Shown: positions 45,744-53,302, counted from the first letter of the stretch. The stretch is DNA of 64,000 nt from an uncultured Sphaerochaeta sp. (GCF_963676285.1 NZ_OY781063.1:1-64000), one strand, 5' to 3'. Made by a program: numbers and translations. Notes: generated by a model from the letters alone, not told the origin.

Positions 45744-47455
45744 TATGTTAACCTCGTTACTTCCAATATAAATTCACCTTGCGGTAGGGGAAATTTTACT
45801 CCACCTGCATATATTTCTACCAACGTCAATGTTTCTGTCTTTGACATCGCAATTACGCTATATGTTCCACCTGCTGGTAATGTTAAATTTTGGCTTTCAT
45901 TAGCATTTGGTTTTGATACTTTGTTTACGCTTTTACAACCAACACCAAGTGATGACATTAATATTGTATTGTATGTATTTATTGTATATGTCCCATACTT
46001 TACTGGTTCTTGATAATTATGTGAGTGACTACTAGGTGCATATGGATGGCTATGTACGTCACTCTTTCCAGCTAGTTTGGTGTTTACCTCACTTTCTGTA
46101 TAATACCTATCATCATGAGTATGACTTACAGGCGCTTTTGTCGGCAACGCTGTTTCAACCGCACTAACACGCACAGACAAGGCGGAATCACTAGCAGTTA
46201 GGTCATTAATCGCTTGTGCAGTTGCTTCTGCATCAGCACCCAACTCGAGATTTTCCACAGTACCCTGCAATGCTGACAAGTCAGTCTGCAAATCTTCAAT
46301 TTCCAAGGCATGACCAGAGGTTAAAACCTGCAAAGCGTCGATATCACTTTCTGATGTAGCCATTCTTGTAGTCAAGTCTGCCTTTGCAGTTTCAAGAATT
46401 ACGAGTCTACCATCATCATCTGCATCTTCATTTTCCAATGTAGTCAAACGTACTTCCAAACTATCTACATCTGTTACTAGTGTGTTTACAGTTGTTTGAA
46501 TTGTACTATTTATGCCAGCTGTCAATGTCTGCAAAGACTGTACATCACTTTGCAATGCCTGTATCCATGTAATATGGTTACCGACCATTTCCCCCATGAC
46601 GCCTATTTCTTCTTCATGTACTTGTATTGCGTCACCTTGACTTGCAACCGTTACCCCTAGAGCGTCTACATCTGCCTGCAAACCTGCCTTGTATCCATCG
46701 GTCAACACTTCCAAGGCATCTACTTCTGTCTGCAAGCCTGCAATACTGGTAGTATGACCGCTGACAGTTACCCCAAGTGCGTCTACTTCTGCCTGTAACC
46801 CTGCCTTGTATCCGTCTGTCAGTTCTTCCAAGGCATCTACTTCTGTCTGCAAGCCTGCAATACTGGTAGTATGACCGCTGACAGTTACCCCAAGTGCGTC
46901 TACTTCTGTCTGTAACCCTGCCTTGTATCCGTCTGTCAGTTCTTCCAAGGCACTGATAGCACTTGCATTTTCTGCAATGCTGATACCTTGACCGCTAGTA
47001 AGCGTTTCTAGTGCTACTATGCCATTCTGGATACTTGCTATATCATCTTCTATTTCACCAGCCCTTGTTTCCAAGGCTTCAATTTCTACCGCTTGCGCAT
47101 CAGATACATTCTTAAAGCCTGCCAACGCTAGATTGATGTTAGCTAATTTTTTTTTTAGCTCCAAAAGTATCATTTTGAGAGTTCCGGCGATTGACAAATC
47201 TCCGCCTACTGCAACGTTTGAAGTTGCAGAACGACTATAACTATATTCTTGTTCAGCACAAATGAAAAAACAATCTCCGATTAGTTCCAAATCGACTTCT
47301 TGAGCTTCTGCACCTACCGGAAAACGATAAAGTACCGTTTCGCCATCGAGAGCCACAAGCATACAATCAGTTGACGTTACACCTACGCTTGCAGGTGTAA
47401 TAGTCATGTATCGACCTCCGGCCGAAGCTATCAATTTCTGTACATTAGTTGCCAT
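45743..47455 (-). CDS. Fibre/spike-like protein with coiled-coil tandem repeats (putative receptor-binding protein)
   Basis: 570 residues from MATNVQKLIASAGG, 6 bases after AAGGAAA (a longer frame starts at 47521). The N-terminal 90 residues probably attach to the particle. A long trimeric-coiled-coil-like middle (about 95-430) repeats xLxxxVxALxxLTxGYKAGLQ and includes 39-residue tandem units. It is followed by SHTHDDRYYTESEVN (about 444), a histidine-rich motif typical of phage tail-fibre collars, and a C-terminal beta domain. It is the likely host-recognition protein. The repeats offer a route for length or specificity variation. Confidence 0.75.
   Translation of the reverse strand: MATNVQKLIASAGGRYMTITPASVGVTSTDCMLVALDGETVLYRFPVGAEAQEVDLELIGDCFFICAEQEYSYSRSATSNVAVGGDLSIAGTLKMILLELKKKLANINLALAGFKNVSDAQAVEIEALETRAGEIEDDIASIQNGIVALETLTSGQGISIAENASAISALEELTDGYKAGLQTEVDALGVTVSGHTTSIAGLQTEVDALEELTDGYKAGLQAEVDALGVTVSGHTTSIAGLQTEVDALEVLTDGYKAGLQADVDALGVTVASQGDAIQVHEEEIGVMGEMVGNHITWIQALQSDVQSLQTLTAGINSTIQTTVNTLVTDVDSLEVRLTTLENEDADDDGRLVILETAKADLTTRMATSESDIDALQVLTSGHALEIEDLQTDLSALQGTVENLELGADAEATAQAINDLTASDSALSVRVSAVETALPTKAPVSHTHDDRYYTESEVNTKLAGKSDVHSHPYAPSSHSHNYQEPVKYGTYTINTYNTILMSSLGVGCKSVNKVSKPNANESQNLTLPAGGTYSVIAMSKTETLTLVEIYAGGVKFPLPQGEFILEVTRLT
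46680..46950 (-). repeat. 117-bp tandem repeats in the fibre gene
   Basis: The landmark ccaaggc recurs at 46711, 46828 and 46945, exactly 117 bp apart (39 codons), with about 2.3 near-identical copies. Near identity implies recent duplication or conversion. Confidence 0.85.
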
Positions 47456-47585
47456 TTTTATTTCCTTATTTTTCCGGCTTTGCTTATGCTGCATGAACCC
47501 TTCCTTACAGTCAGAGATCATGGAGCATATCCCCTAGGAATTTTTCATAAATGAAAAGTACCTGGGGGAACGCACCGCCTTTTTT

Positions 47586-47930
47586 TTATCCTTTCAATTT
47601 TCCTATTGCTACCACGCCAACTGTCAACAATCCTAGCGGTACTACATACCTAATCCAATTAGCAGTTGACTTGATTCCCGTTACAAGACTAGTCCCAGCA
47701 TCCTTTGCAGAGGACACAACATTTCCGGCCTTTTCCTGCACCTTGTCCACAGCGGTAGATACTACCTCTTGTGTACTATCTACTACTTTTGTCACCGTTT
47801 GACCGACTGACTCATAGGCACCTGCTACATAACTTGCAACAGTTGAAAAAGTATTTTGCAATTTACCCCACAATGATTCTTTTTCTTTTACCGCAGTCTT
47901 TGCAACCGGCCCTGCACCACTAATTACCAT
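47586..47930 (-). CDS. Small protein with C-terminal membrane segment (putative virion membrane protein)
   Basis: 114 residues. An amphipathic Val/Ala/Thr-rich helical region (VASYVAGAYESVGQTVTKVVDSTQEVVSTAVDKV) ends with one membrane segment and a short basic tail (YVVPLGLLTVGVVAIGKLKG). The layout resembles the 139-aa protein at 49291. The pair may be virion membrane proteins of a lipid-containing phage (inference). The start overlaps the upstream lipoprotein gene by 11 bases. Confidence 0.6.
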   Translation of the reverse strand: MVISGAGPVAKTAVKEKESLWGKLQNTFSTVASYVAGAYESVGQTVTKVVDSTQEVVSTAVDKVQEKAGNVVSSAKDAGTSLVTGIKSTANWIRYVVPLGLLTVGVVAIGKLKG

Positions 47931-48180
47931 ATACGTTAATTCTCCATTCTTTCAGCCTTACAAGGTAATCAATTACCAAGTACCCTGTTTCATTTTTTAC
48001 CGGTATTCGTTCTTGTCCGATTTCCAAGTAAAGCTGATTTTCCACCGATTCCATTTGCATAGGTATTACAGGAGGAGGGGAGTAATCACTAGTCTGTACG
48101 CAACCTATTGTAAGCATCAGCGATGCTACCAGCATCAGCCATATCAACATCTTTAAGGATTTTTCGTACTTGAATGACAT
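47920..48180 (-). CDS. Small lipoprotein of the element (o-spanin/Rz1-like candidate)
   Basis: 86 residues from MSFKYEKSLKMLIWLMLVAS, starting after AGAGGAAAAAAG. The hydrophobic signal ends LTIGC, a relaxed lipobox, followed by a proline-rich SPPPVIP. It starts inside the preceding 64-residue membrane-protein gene in another frame, with about 92 bases of overlap. Nested lipoproteins of this kind are typical of phage outer spanins (Rz1), but the partner is short, so the assignment is tentative. A longer frame starting at 48216 is less likely. Confidence 0.55.
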   Translation of the reverse strand: MSFKYEKSLKMLIWLMLVASLMLTIGCVQTSDYSPPPVIPMQMESVENQLYLEIGQERIPVKNETGYLVIDYLVRLKEWRINVYGN

Positions 48181-48283
48181 CTTTTTTCCTCTTCCCTTCC
48201 TGCAATACCTGCACAATCATTAACCCAGCAATGAGCAGAAAGATACCAATGATACTACTGTTTAGATTTTCGTTCACTGACAT
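48089..48283 (-). CDS. Small single-pass membrane protein of the element
   Basis: 64 residues. One N-terminal membrane segment (IIGIFLLIAGLMIVQVL) is followed by a charged helix (EGKRKKDVIQVRKILKDVDMADAGSIADAY). It overlaps the upstream 44-residue gene by 29 bases and the downstream lipoprotein gene by about 92 bases. It could be an inner spanin partner, or a virion or assembly protein. Confidence 0.5.
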   Translation of the reverse strand: MSVNENLNSSIIGIFLLIAGLMIVQVLQEGKRKKDVIQVRKILKDVDMADAGSIADAYNRLRTD

Positions 48284-48389
48284 ATACTTTCAAACTCATA
48301 TTTAACCTAGTCCTACTATACGCATATAGCACAAGCGCTATTATCAATACGCAAAGCAGACCTACCAACGCCCAACCTAACATGAGCAT
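48255..48389 (-). CDS. Very small membrane protein of the element (44 aa)
   Basis: 44 residues, MLMLGWALVGLLCVLIIALV then YAYSR: one membrane helix followed by a basic tail. Its ATG overlaps the upstream stop as TAATG. The size and layout resemble small coat or assembly proteins and holins of small phages. No homology is claimed. Confidence 0.5.
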   Translation of the reverse strand: MLMLGWALVGLLCVLIIALVLYAYSRTRLNMSLKVYVSERKSKQ

Positions 48390-48544
48390 TATCTACTCTT
48401 TTCTTCGAGCGAATCCAAGGCAATTTGTGCCAGCTTGCCAGTCAAATCAATTACACCGGTACTGTCTTTAATTGCTTCATTAAGTGTGACATTCTTTGTC
48501 ACACCATTGAAAAGCTTTACCAATTTTGAAACGAGCCCTACCAT
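48389..48544 (-). CDS. Very small hypothetical protein of the element (51 aa)
   Basis: 51 residues, starting MVGLVSKLVKLFNGVTKNVT and ending EEKSR. The N-terminus is an amphipathic helix (basic on one side), the rest soluble. It overlaps the upstream 119-residue gene by 7 bases and is coupled by TAATG to the next gene. Function unknown. Confidence 0.5.
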   Translation of the reverse strand: MVGLVSKLVKLFNGVTKNVTLNEAIKDSTGVIDLTGKLAQIALDSLEEKSR

Positions 48545-48897
48545 GACGGAATTCTCCTATACTTTGCGTTACTTCTTTCTTGCTCATATACTTTGATTGT
48601 ATATTCACCCTTTACATAAGGGTTGATATACACTACATATTTTCCGGCCTTGCCATAAAAATACCGACCATAATTCCCCTGCTTTTCTTTCATAAAGATT
48701 TTTACAGTTGTCTTATACGGTTCTCTAAACTGGACAAGGCTACTTCTGGGAAATATCTTTACCATTGTCCCACCAATGTAAAAACCAGACTCGGTTCCTA
48801 CTGGATAACTTCTAATATGCTTTTCTGCTATTTTCCTTAGACTACTTGACCGATTATATCGGCTCTTTTGTGCATAGGCCTGCCTATAATATGCCAT
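48538..48897 (-). CDS. Basic Tyr/Arg-rich protein of the element
   Basis: 119 residues, very basic, with Tyr/Arg/Lys-rich ends (YYRQAYAQKSRYNRSSSLR; SNAKYRRIPSW) and a beta-strand-rich middle. No membrane segment. Its ATG overlaps the upstream stop (ATGA). It is a candidate genome-binding or minor virion protein, from charge and position alone. Confidence 0.6.
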   Translation of the reverse strand: MAYYRQAYAQKSRYNRSSSLRKIAEKHIRSYPVGTESGFYIGGTMVKIFPRSSLVQFREPYKTTVKIFMKEKQGNYGRYFYGKAGKYVVYINPYVKGEYTIKVYEQERSNAKYRRIPSW

Positions 48898-49286
48898 CAG
48901 AAAGCCCCTTTACTTTGTCCGTATCTAGACCGGCCTGCCTGCATACTTCTATTGTATTGTCGGTATGGCTTCTTGCTGGGCTTTTTCTCATTGAAGGAGC
49001 TATACAGGGTCATATGGGTATAACCTTCTGCATCATCGTAGAAGCTCATGCCAAATCCCTTATTAGAACCGACCTTATAGGTCTTTCCTTCCTTGTTTTG
49101 CTTTTCTTCCAGTTTGAGAATGACGTTATAGAAACGACCCTTTATAAAACCTTTGAAAGTCCCATACTCTGACTTTTTATCCTTGCCCTGCCTAAGGGCA
49201 ACCACGCCGGATTTATCTCTACCGAAAAAGTGCCCGACATTATCCCTCTTGTCCAACTTGATATGCATTAACTTGCTTTTTGCCAT
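48897..49286 (-). CDS. Basic protein of the element (putative ssDNA-binding or virion protein)
   Basis: 129 residues. The N-terminal part is beta-rich (KLMHIKLDKRDNVGHFFGRD, GFIKGRFYNVILKLEEKQNKEGKTYKVGSN) and could be an OB-like fold. The C-terminal 30 residues are basic and disordered (KKPSKKPYRQYNRSMQAGRSR). GAGGAAA precedes the ATG. It may coat ssDNA or pack it in the particle. This is inference. Confidence 0.6.
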   Translation of the reverse strand: MAKSKLMHIKLDKRDNVGHFFGRDKSGVVALRQGKDKKSEYGTFKGFIKGRFYNVILKLEEKQNKEGKTYKVGSNKGFGMSFYDDAEGYTHMTLYSSFNEKKPSKKPYRQYNRSMQAGRSRYGQSKGAF

Positions 49287-49290
49287 TTTC

Positions 49291-49710
49291 TTATTTCCTC
49301 ATTACTGCCAACAAACCGAGTCCAAAACCACCAGCCAACAACATTGGCATGTAATCCTTTTTTTCGGCCTGTACGCTTACATTGCTTTCAGCTACCGCTA
49401 CTTCTTTCCTTACAGTCTCCTGCACCGTTGATACTGCCTGCACAGGCTTTTCAACTACGCTTGCCACTGTCTGAATTACCGGCTTTGACTCAACTACTTC
49501 TACTACCGGCTGAACTACTGATTTAGTCGGTTTATTGACCGCCTCATTTGCACTTGTTGCAACCTTTTCAGCTACGGTTGCCACGCCACCCAAACCAACC
49601 ATACCGGCAACCGCCTGTACAGCATCGCTTTTAATCACGTTTGTAATAGTACTTGTAGCCTTCTTTGTTGCATTCCAAATACTGTTACCGACTTTCTTAA
49701 ACCAAGACAT
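49291..49710 (-). CDS. Protein with amphipathic N-terminus and C-terminal membrane segment
   Basis: 139 residues. MSWFKKVGNSIWNATKKATS begins an amphipathic helix, a Val/Glu/Pro-rich low-complexity middle follows (VVQPVVEVVESKPV), and the end MPMLLAGGFGLGLLAVMRK is a membrane segment with a basic tail. An AAGGGGGG SD precedes it. It follows the capsid candidate directly, as minor membrane proteins do in lipid-containing phages. No homologue is known to me. Confidence 0.6.
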   Translation of the reverse strand: MSWFKKVGNSIWNATKKATSTITNVIKSDAVQAVAGMVGLGGVATVAEKVATSANEAVNKPTKSVVQPVVEVVESKPVIQTVASVVEKPVQAVSTVQETVRKEVAVAESNVSVQAEKKDYMPMLLAGGFGLGLLAVMRK

Positions 49711-49774
49711 ATTCCCCCCTTGCTGTTGGGTAACTGGGGAAGATCAGTTGAAACCGAACTTCCCCAGTTGCCAA

Positions 49775-50680
49775 CTACCTCACGAAGCCGAGAGCTTTTG
49801 CCTTGTCCTTATCATCTGCAATGATTGCAGACCGGAAAGCCGAAACGTTTCTGATATCCTTGGTTACTCTGACACTTCTCTCTGGTGCAAATGCACGACC
49901 TACGACCAAGTAATACATATCACTGATGGTAGTAAAACTGATGTCCTGCGCCCAATTCGTGAAGTCATTCCAGATTTTTGCAAATGGTACTTTTGCATTG
50001 CTTCCAACATGCTCATAGCGACCATCACATAGAGCCTTTGCAATCTGACCTGCATAATCAATTGGCTCGGTACCAAAGTAATCATGGATAGTACTTTCAC
50101 TGTCAGTAATTCCATAGGAATAAACCTCATGCGAATTTCTGAAACTGAAAGACTGGGAATCCAGACCCTTTACATACTGGTACGTAAGCAACAGTTCCTG
50201 TGCTAGGGTCACTTCATCACCGGCCCATACCTTGATATTCCAGTCTGCACTTTTTACGGTTCCAGTAATGGAAATGGTCAAGATATCATCTCCCTGCAAA
50301 ACAATGTCACCCAGTGGAAGCGCAAAATGCTTTCCATCTGCAAACATGCCAGCTACCTCTTTTCCCTCAATCTCATAGGTGGAGGTTACAGCGCTTGCGC
50401 CCTGATAATCGGAGAGCATGAGCAGAAAAGCCAAGGGAACATTGTTGATAAGCTGGATATCATCCCCAAGCTCATTCTTGAGATAGGCATTTACCTTGAG
50501 CTTTCCCAAGTCACTTTCCATGATAGCACCGGACGGATTTACTACGCCCTCTGCATCGACTGGGAACACCGGAAGCCCTGCTACCTCAAAAATCAAGGTA
50601 TCTGGGGAAAAACTGGTAAGTTGTGCTGTTTCTGCAATAGAACCTGCACCGCCTGCAAAATTCATGATTCTCTTGAGCAT
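49775..50680 (-). CDS. Putative major capsid protein (double jelly-roll candidate)
   Basis: 301 residues, the size of the double-beta-barrel capsid proteins of PM2/FLiP-type phages and much smaller than Microviridae VP1. It looks beta-rich with regularly spaced strands (DTLIFEVAGLPVF, GKLKVNAYLKNEL, FALPLGDIVLQGDDILTISITGTVKSADWNIKVWAG, RSVRVTKDIRNVSAF), no signal peptide and no enzyme motif. GGGAGG lies 8 bases before the ATG, which overlaps the upstream stop (TAATG). It is the first large gene of the structural operon. The assignment rests on context and fold impression, not on a match. Confidence 0.55.
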   Translation of the reverse strand: MLKRIMNFAGGAGSIAETAQLTSFSPDTLIFEVAGLPVFPVDAEGVVNPSGAIMESDLGKLKVNAYLKNELGDDIQLINNVPLAFLLMLSDYQGASAVTSTYEIEGKEVAGMFADGKHFALPLGDIVLQGDDILTISITGTVKSADWNIKVWAGDEVTLAQELLLTYQYVKGLDSQSFSFRNSHEVYSYGITDSESTIHDYFGTEPIDYAGQIAKALCDGRYEHVGSNAKVPFAKIWNDFTNWAQDISFTTISDMYYLVVGRAFAPERSVRVTKDIRNVSAFRSAIIADDKDKAKALGFVR

Positions 50681-50844
50681 TAGAGGACCCTCCCAATGAG
50701 TGACTTAACCTTGTCTACTCCTTTCTGGATAAAATCCCCTACCTTGGGAATACAGAGAGCGCCAAACATTGCGCCTGCACCCATCAACATTGCATCAGCA
50801 TCTTTCTTGATATCGATACCGAAAAAATTCTTCTTCATTGCCAT
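50680..50844 (-). CDS. Small hydrophobic/amphipathic protein ahead of the capsid candidate (54 aa)
   Basis: 54 residues: MAMKKNFFGIDIKKDADAML, then MGAGAMFGALCIP (short hydrophobic stretch) and a basic amphipathic end. Its stop overlaps the capsid-candidate ATG as TAATG. It is the first gene of the structural operon, after a conserved leader motif and AGGAG. Confidence 0.55.
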   Translation of the reverse strand: MAMKKNFFGIDIKKDADAMLMGAGAMFGALCIPKVGDFIQKGVDKVKSLIGRVL

Positions 50845-50859
50845 ATAAAAATTACTCCT

Positions 50860-50873
50860 TGATACACGCTAGT
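50860..50873 (-). promoter_or_regulatory. Leader motif ACTAGCGTGTATCA, copy 1 (structural operon)
   Basis: The 14-base motif (minus-strand sense) is followed at once by AGGAGT, the SD of the 54-aa gene. The same motif plus GGAGT precedes rep at 52701. Exact duplication ahead of two separate operons suggests a shared RNA- or DNA-level control site. Confidence 0.6.
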
Positions 50874-50928
50874 GTTTTCATGGAGTAATCTATCACCGTT
50901 TTTTTTACTGTCTCATTTTTTGAGATTC

Positions 50929-51186
50929 TTACAGTTGCCTTTTTTCCAACATTTCTTCATTTGCATACTGTAATTCATTGGGTAGCCAGTCATTGACCAA
51001 GCCTAATATTATATTTAGTTTCATCTGCACAGCAGGGGAGGGGAGCAATTGCCCTTTCAATATCTTATAATAGTTTGACCGACTCAAACCTAGCATTTCG
51101 CACCAACTTTCTGTACTGTAGTTTTCCTCATTTACTGCCTTTCTGAACATGATTACACCTACTGATACTTCTTTCCAATCGCTCAT
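50929..51186 (-). CDS. Small helix-turn-helix protein of the element
   Basis: 85 residues. A likely HTH (WCEMLGLSRSNYYKILKGQLLPS, about residues 28-50) of Cro/C1-like type sits in the middle. The ATG overlaps the rep stop (ATGA), so it is made together with Rep. It may be the regulator of the element's lysogenic or copy-number control. No other repressor-like gene is visible. Confidence 0.65.
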   Translation of the reverse strand: MSDWKEVSVGVIMFRKAVNEENYSTESWCEMLGLSRSNYYKILKGQLLPSPAVQMKLNIILGLVNDWLPNELQYANEEMLEKRQL

Positions 51187-52691
51187 TTTTGCACCTTCCT
51201 CGTTGCTTCTTCATCGATGGCGATTTTACACGCCGTATATAAATCGGATTCTCCGAATCCTTTATTTATTTCAAACACTCTTTTTTCTTTTTCTGTCATT
51301 GCTATTACTTCCAACATCGGCTTTTTCTCTTTTCTTGTTATATCCAATCGCTTTTCTAGCTTGTCCCTTATGTAATTGCTTTCCATCAGTTGGTTATATT
51401 CTTTCAGCCTTTCATTGCAGTTTTTGAACAAATCCATTATTTCAACTGCACGATTAACCCTTGATTGCATGTATGAACTAGTTTTACTTGTTGCATGTAT
51501 CACATAATGATTTTTTTCTTCTACCTTCTTAAATACTTCTTTTGTCTTATTATCCAAAAGCGCATAGTGTTTTCTATTTTCCCCGTTGTACTCTTCTTTT
51601 CCTAAGGCCTTTGCAACATCGGCTTGCAATTCTTCATATTCTTCATATGACAGATTACCTTCGTATACTTTTGCCCTAAACTGTTTAAAATTTGTCTCTC
51701 CCCACCAGCGACCATGATTTTTTATCCCTTCTGGTACTATGTTCTGATGTGACTTGTCCTTTGTGGCATATTCTGCAAAATATGTAGCGATTGCACTTTT
51801 ATTCTTGACATAATCGGCTTGAATAGAAGCATTAAATAGCTTCTTTTCTTCTTCTCCCATTTCTGGGAAATATTTAGTCAGCAATTTTGTCCATTCTTCT
51901 TGTAACTGGTACCGGTACCCCTTAACAGCTTTGCTGTTATTTTTCTGATGGCCTTTTTTTCCATTCTCCCCACGCTCCCAAGGTACGAGGGTACCATCAG
52001 CTTGCCTAATCCAGTAATCACCTAACTCTATTTCAGAGTTGGGAAAAACTTGGAACAAGTGATAATGAACAGCAGTGTTTTTCTGAAACTCTTGTTTCCA
52101 AACACTACCCACACCATGTTTTCTTTTGACGTATTGATTAAATACACGTAAGGCATTTTGAGCCAATGCCAAATTTTCCACAGGATTAGGAAAGGTGAGT
52201 GTTACAAACAACATTTGTTTTTTTGTAAAACTCCTTAAATCAGTTTTCAGCAATACTTGCTTCAAACGCCATGCGCTGGACTTCGACATTTCAAGAGAGT
52301 TTTCCCCTCTCTTGTATCCATACTTATTCTTTTTCTTTCTTTCCCAAAATTCCACTTTTTCGTCTGTGGGAACGTAATAACTTACGTTCATTTCCAGCAA
52401 GTCCCCTTGCTTGACATAAGAATATATTTCTTTACGCCTTTCCCATTTCAGAATGGACGGCCTTATATCTTCATCAGTTACAAAATCCAGAGGATAACCT
52501 TTTTCTTTTTCAAAGAATTCATCGAATGATACCCCAACCGTATTATCCATATCATGCAGAAAATCACCTTCATAATTTTCTTCTTTTGTGACGATATGGT
52601 TAATACGACAAGCAGGGTCTACGACCCTTTCCACGCTGGGGAGCAAGTCCCCCTCTTGATTTTCACTGTAAGCTAGATTATCTTTATACAC
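51183..52691 (-). CDS. HUH-endonuclease rolling-circle replication initiator
   Basis: 502 residues, GTG start 6 bases after AGGAG. Motif 1 LFVTLTFPN is at 161-169; motif 2 VHYHLFQVF has the two metal-binding histidines (H209, H211); motif 3 IATYFAEYATK has two tyrosines (Y304, Y308) and a lysine (K311), the two-tyrosine pattern of phiX174-type initiators. A GRWWG segment (327-331) follows, as in many phage and plasmid rolling-circle Rep proteins. It nicks the plus origin and stays covalently bound to the 5' end. There is no helicase domain. Confidence 0.85.
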   Translation of the reverse strand: MYKDNLAYSENQEGDLLPSVERVVDPACRINHIVTKEENYEGDFLHDMDNTVGVSFDEFFEKEKGYPLDFVTDEDIRPSILKWERRKEIYSYVKQGDLLEMNVSYYVPTDEKVEFWERKKKNKYGYKRGENSLEMSKSSAWRLKQVLLKTDLRSFTKKQMLFVTLTFPNPVENLALAQNALRVFNQYVKRKHGVGSVWKQEFQKNTAVHYHLFQVFPNSEIELGDYWIRQADGTLVPWERGENGKKGHQKNNSKAVKGYRYQLQEEWTKLLTKYFPEMGEEEKKLFNASIQADYVKNKSAIATYFAEYATKDKSHQNIVPEGIKNHGRWWGETNFKQFRAKVYEGNLSYEEYEELQADVAKALGKEEYNGENRKHYALLDNKTKEVFKKVEEKNHYVIHATSKTSSYMQSRVNRAVEIMDLFKNCNERLKEYNQLMESNYIRDKLEKRLDITRKEKKPMLEVIAMTEKEKRVFEINKGFGESDLYTACKIAIDEEATRKVQK

Positions 52692-52700
52692 GTAAACTCC

Positions 52701-52714
52701 TGATACACGCTAGT
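52701..52714 (-). promoter_or_regulatory. Leader motif ACTAGCGTGTATCA, copy 2 (rep)
   Basis: Identical to the site at 50860-50873 and again directly followed by the SD (GGAGT) of the next gene, here rep. Confidence 0.6.
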
Positions 52715-52728
52715 TGATTGAGTTACCC

Positions 52729-52819
52729 GAGAGTGAGACGCTCCAACGTCTGCACTCTCTTTTTTATGCTCAGCCTTTACAGGCTTCGCATGGCACCTAG
52801 GAACTTTGTTCCGTCGTGC
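52729..52819. other. Hairpin cluster upstream of rep (candidate replication origin)
   Basis: Three adjacent inverted repeats. (1) 52729-52759: GAGAGTG+AGACG paired with CGTCT+CACTCTC with one bulge and a 6-base loop, followed on the + strand by six T residues. (2) 52772-52785: AGCCT/AGGCT with loop TTAC. (3) 52800-52812: GGAAC/GTTCC with loop TTT, flanked by GCAC/GTGC. Such clusters mark plus- and minus-strand origins in ssDNA phages. Hairpin 1 could alternatively be a terminator for + strand transcripts. Confidence 0.5.
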
Positions 52820-53288
52820 TTTGTAATTGAGCTACACGTGAGTTTAAGTAATTCTCATACCCACATCTTACTTTGTGATACATCAACATCGATATTGCTC
52901 GAACTTCATAACCAGCCTTACACCTTGTTCTGTCACCAAGGCTTTTCCATGGACAATCGACAGGACATCTTCTAGTGAATCCTTCTAACTGGTATGTATT
53001 CAGATACACCTTTTTACCTTTTGAGTTTTCCAACTCTATTAGTGCTAATGCCATTTGGTCATCTGTAATCAATCCTTCTGTATGTGCTTCTTTCAATATT
53101 TGCTTTGAGGTGAGTAGTGAAAACATGTTAATCCGTTTTGTAGTTTCACCTGCATATTGATTGAGTACTTGCCTATAACATTTAGTCATTTTTTCCAAGG
53201 CAAAGCCTGCTGGTACACATGAAGCAAATGTTGCCATTCTCTTTAGTGTCTGTACTCTCACAGGATTTCCAAAACTTCTGGTTCTCAT
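52797..53288 (-). CDS. Cysteine-containing hypothetical protein, first gene of the element
   Basis: 163 residues, basic. Near the C-terminus RCPVDCPWKSLGDRTRC gives a cluster of cysteines that could bind metal. The N-terminal 100 residues are helical and soluble. No family recognised. It is transcribed from a promoter overlapping a dif-like site and lies just upstream of the putative origin, so a role in replication or Xer-linked control is possible but unproven. Hairpin 3 of the origin cluster lies in its last codons. Confidence 0.55.
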   Translation of the reverse strand: MRTRSFGNPVRVQTLKRMATFASCVPAGFALEKMTKCYRQVLNQYAGETTKRINMFSLLTSKQILKEAHTEGLITDDQMALALIELENSKGKKVYLNTYQLEGFTRRCPVDCPWKSLGDRTRCKAGYEVRAISMLMYHKVRCGYENYLNSRVAQLQSTTEQSS

Positions 53289-53302
53289 TCTTTCCCCCTC
53301 TT

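Noticed and set aside
46680..46950. CRISPR-like array in the fibre gene
   Set aside because: The units are 117-bp head-to-tail coding repeats without short palindromic repeats or unique spacers.
52729..52765. Plain intrinsic terminator on the + strand
   Set aside because: The hairpin and T run fit, but no + strand gene exists upstream within the element. Kept as part of the candidate origin instead.
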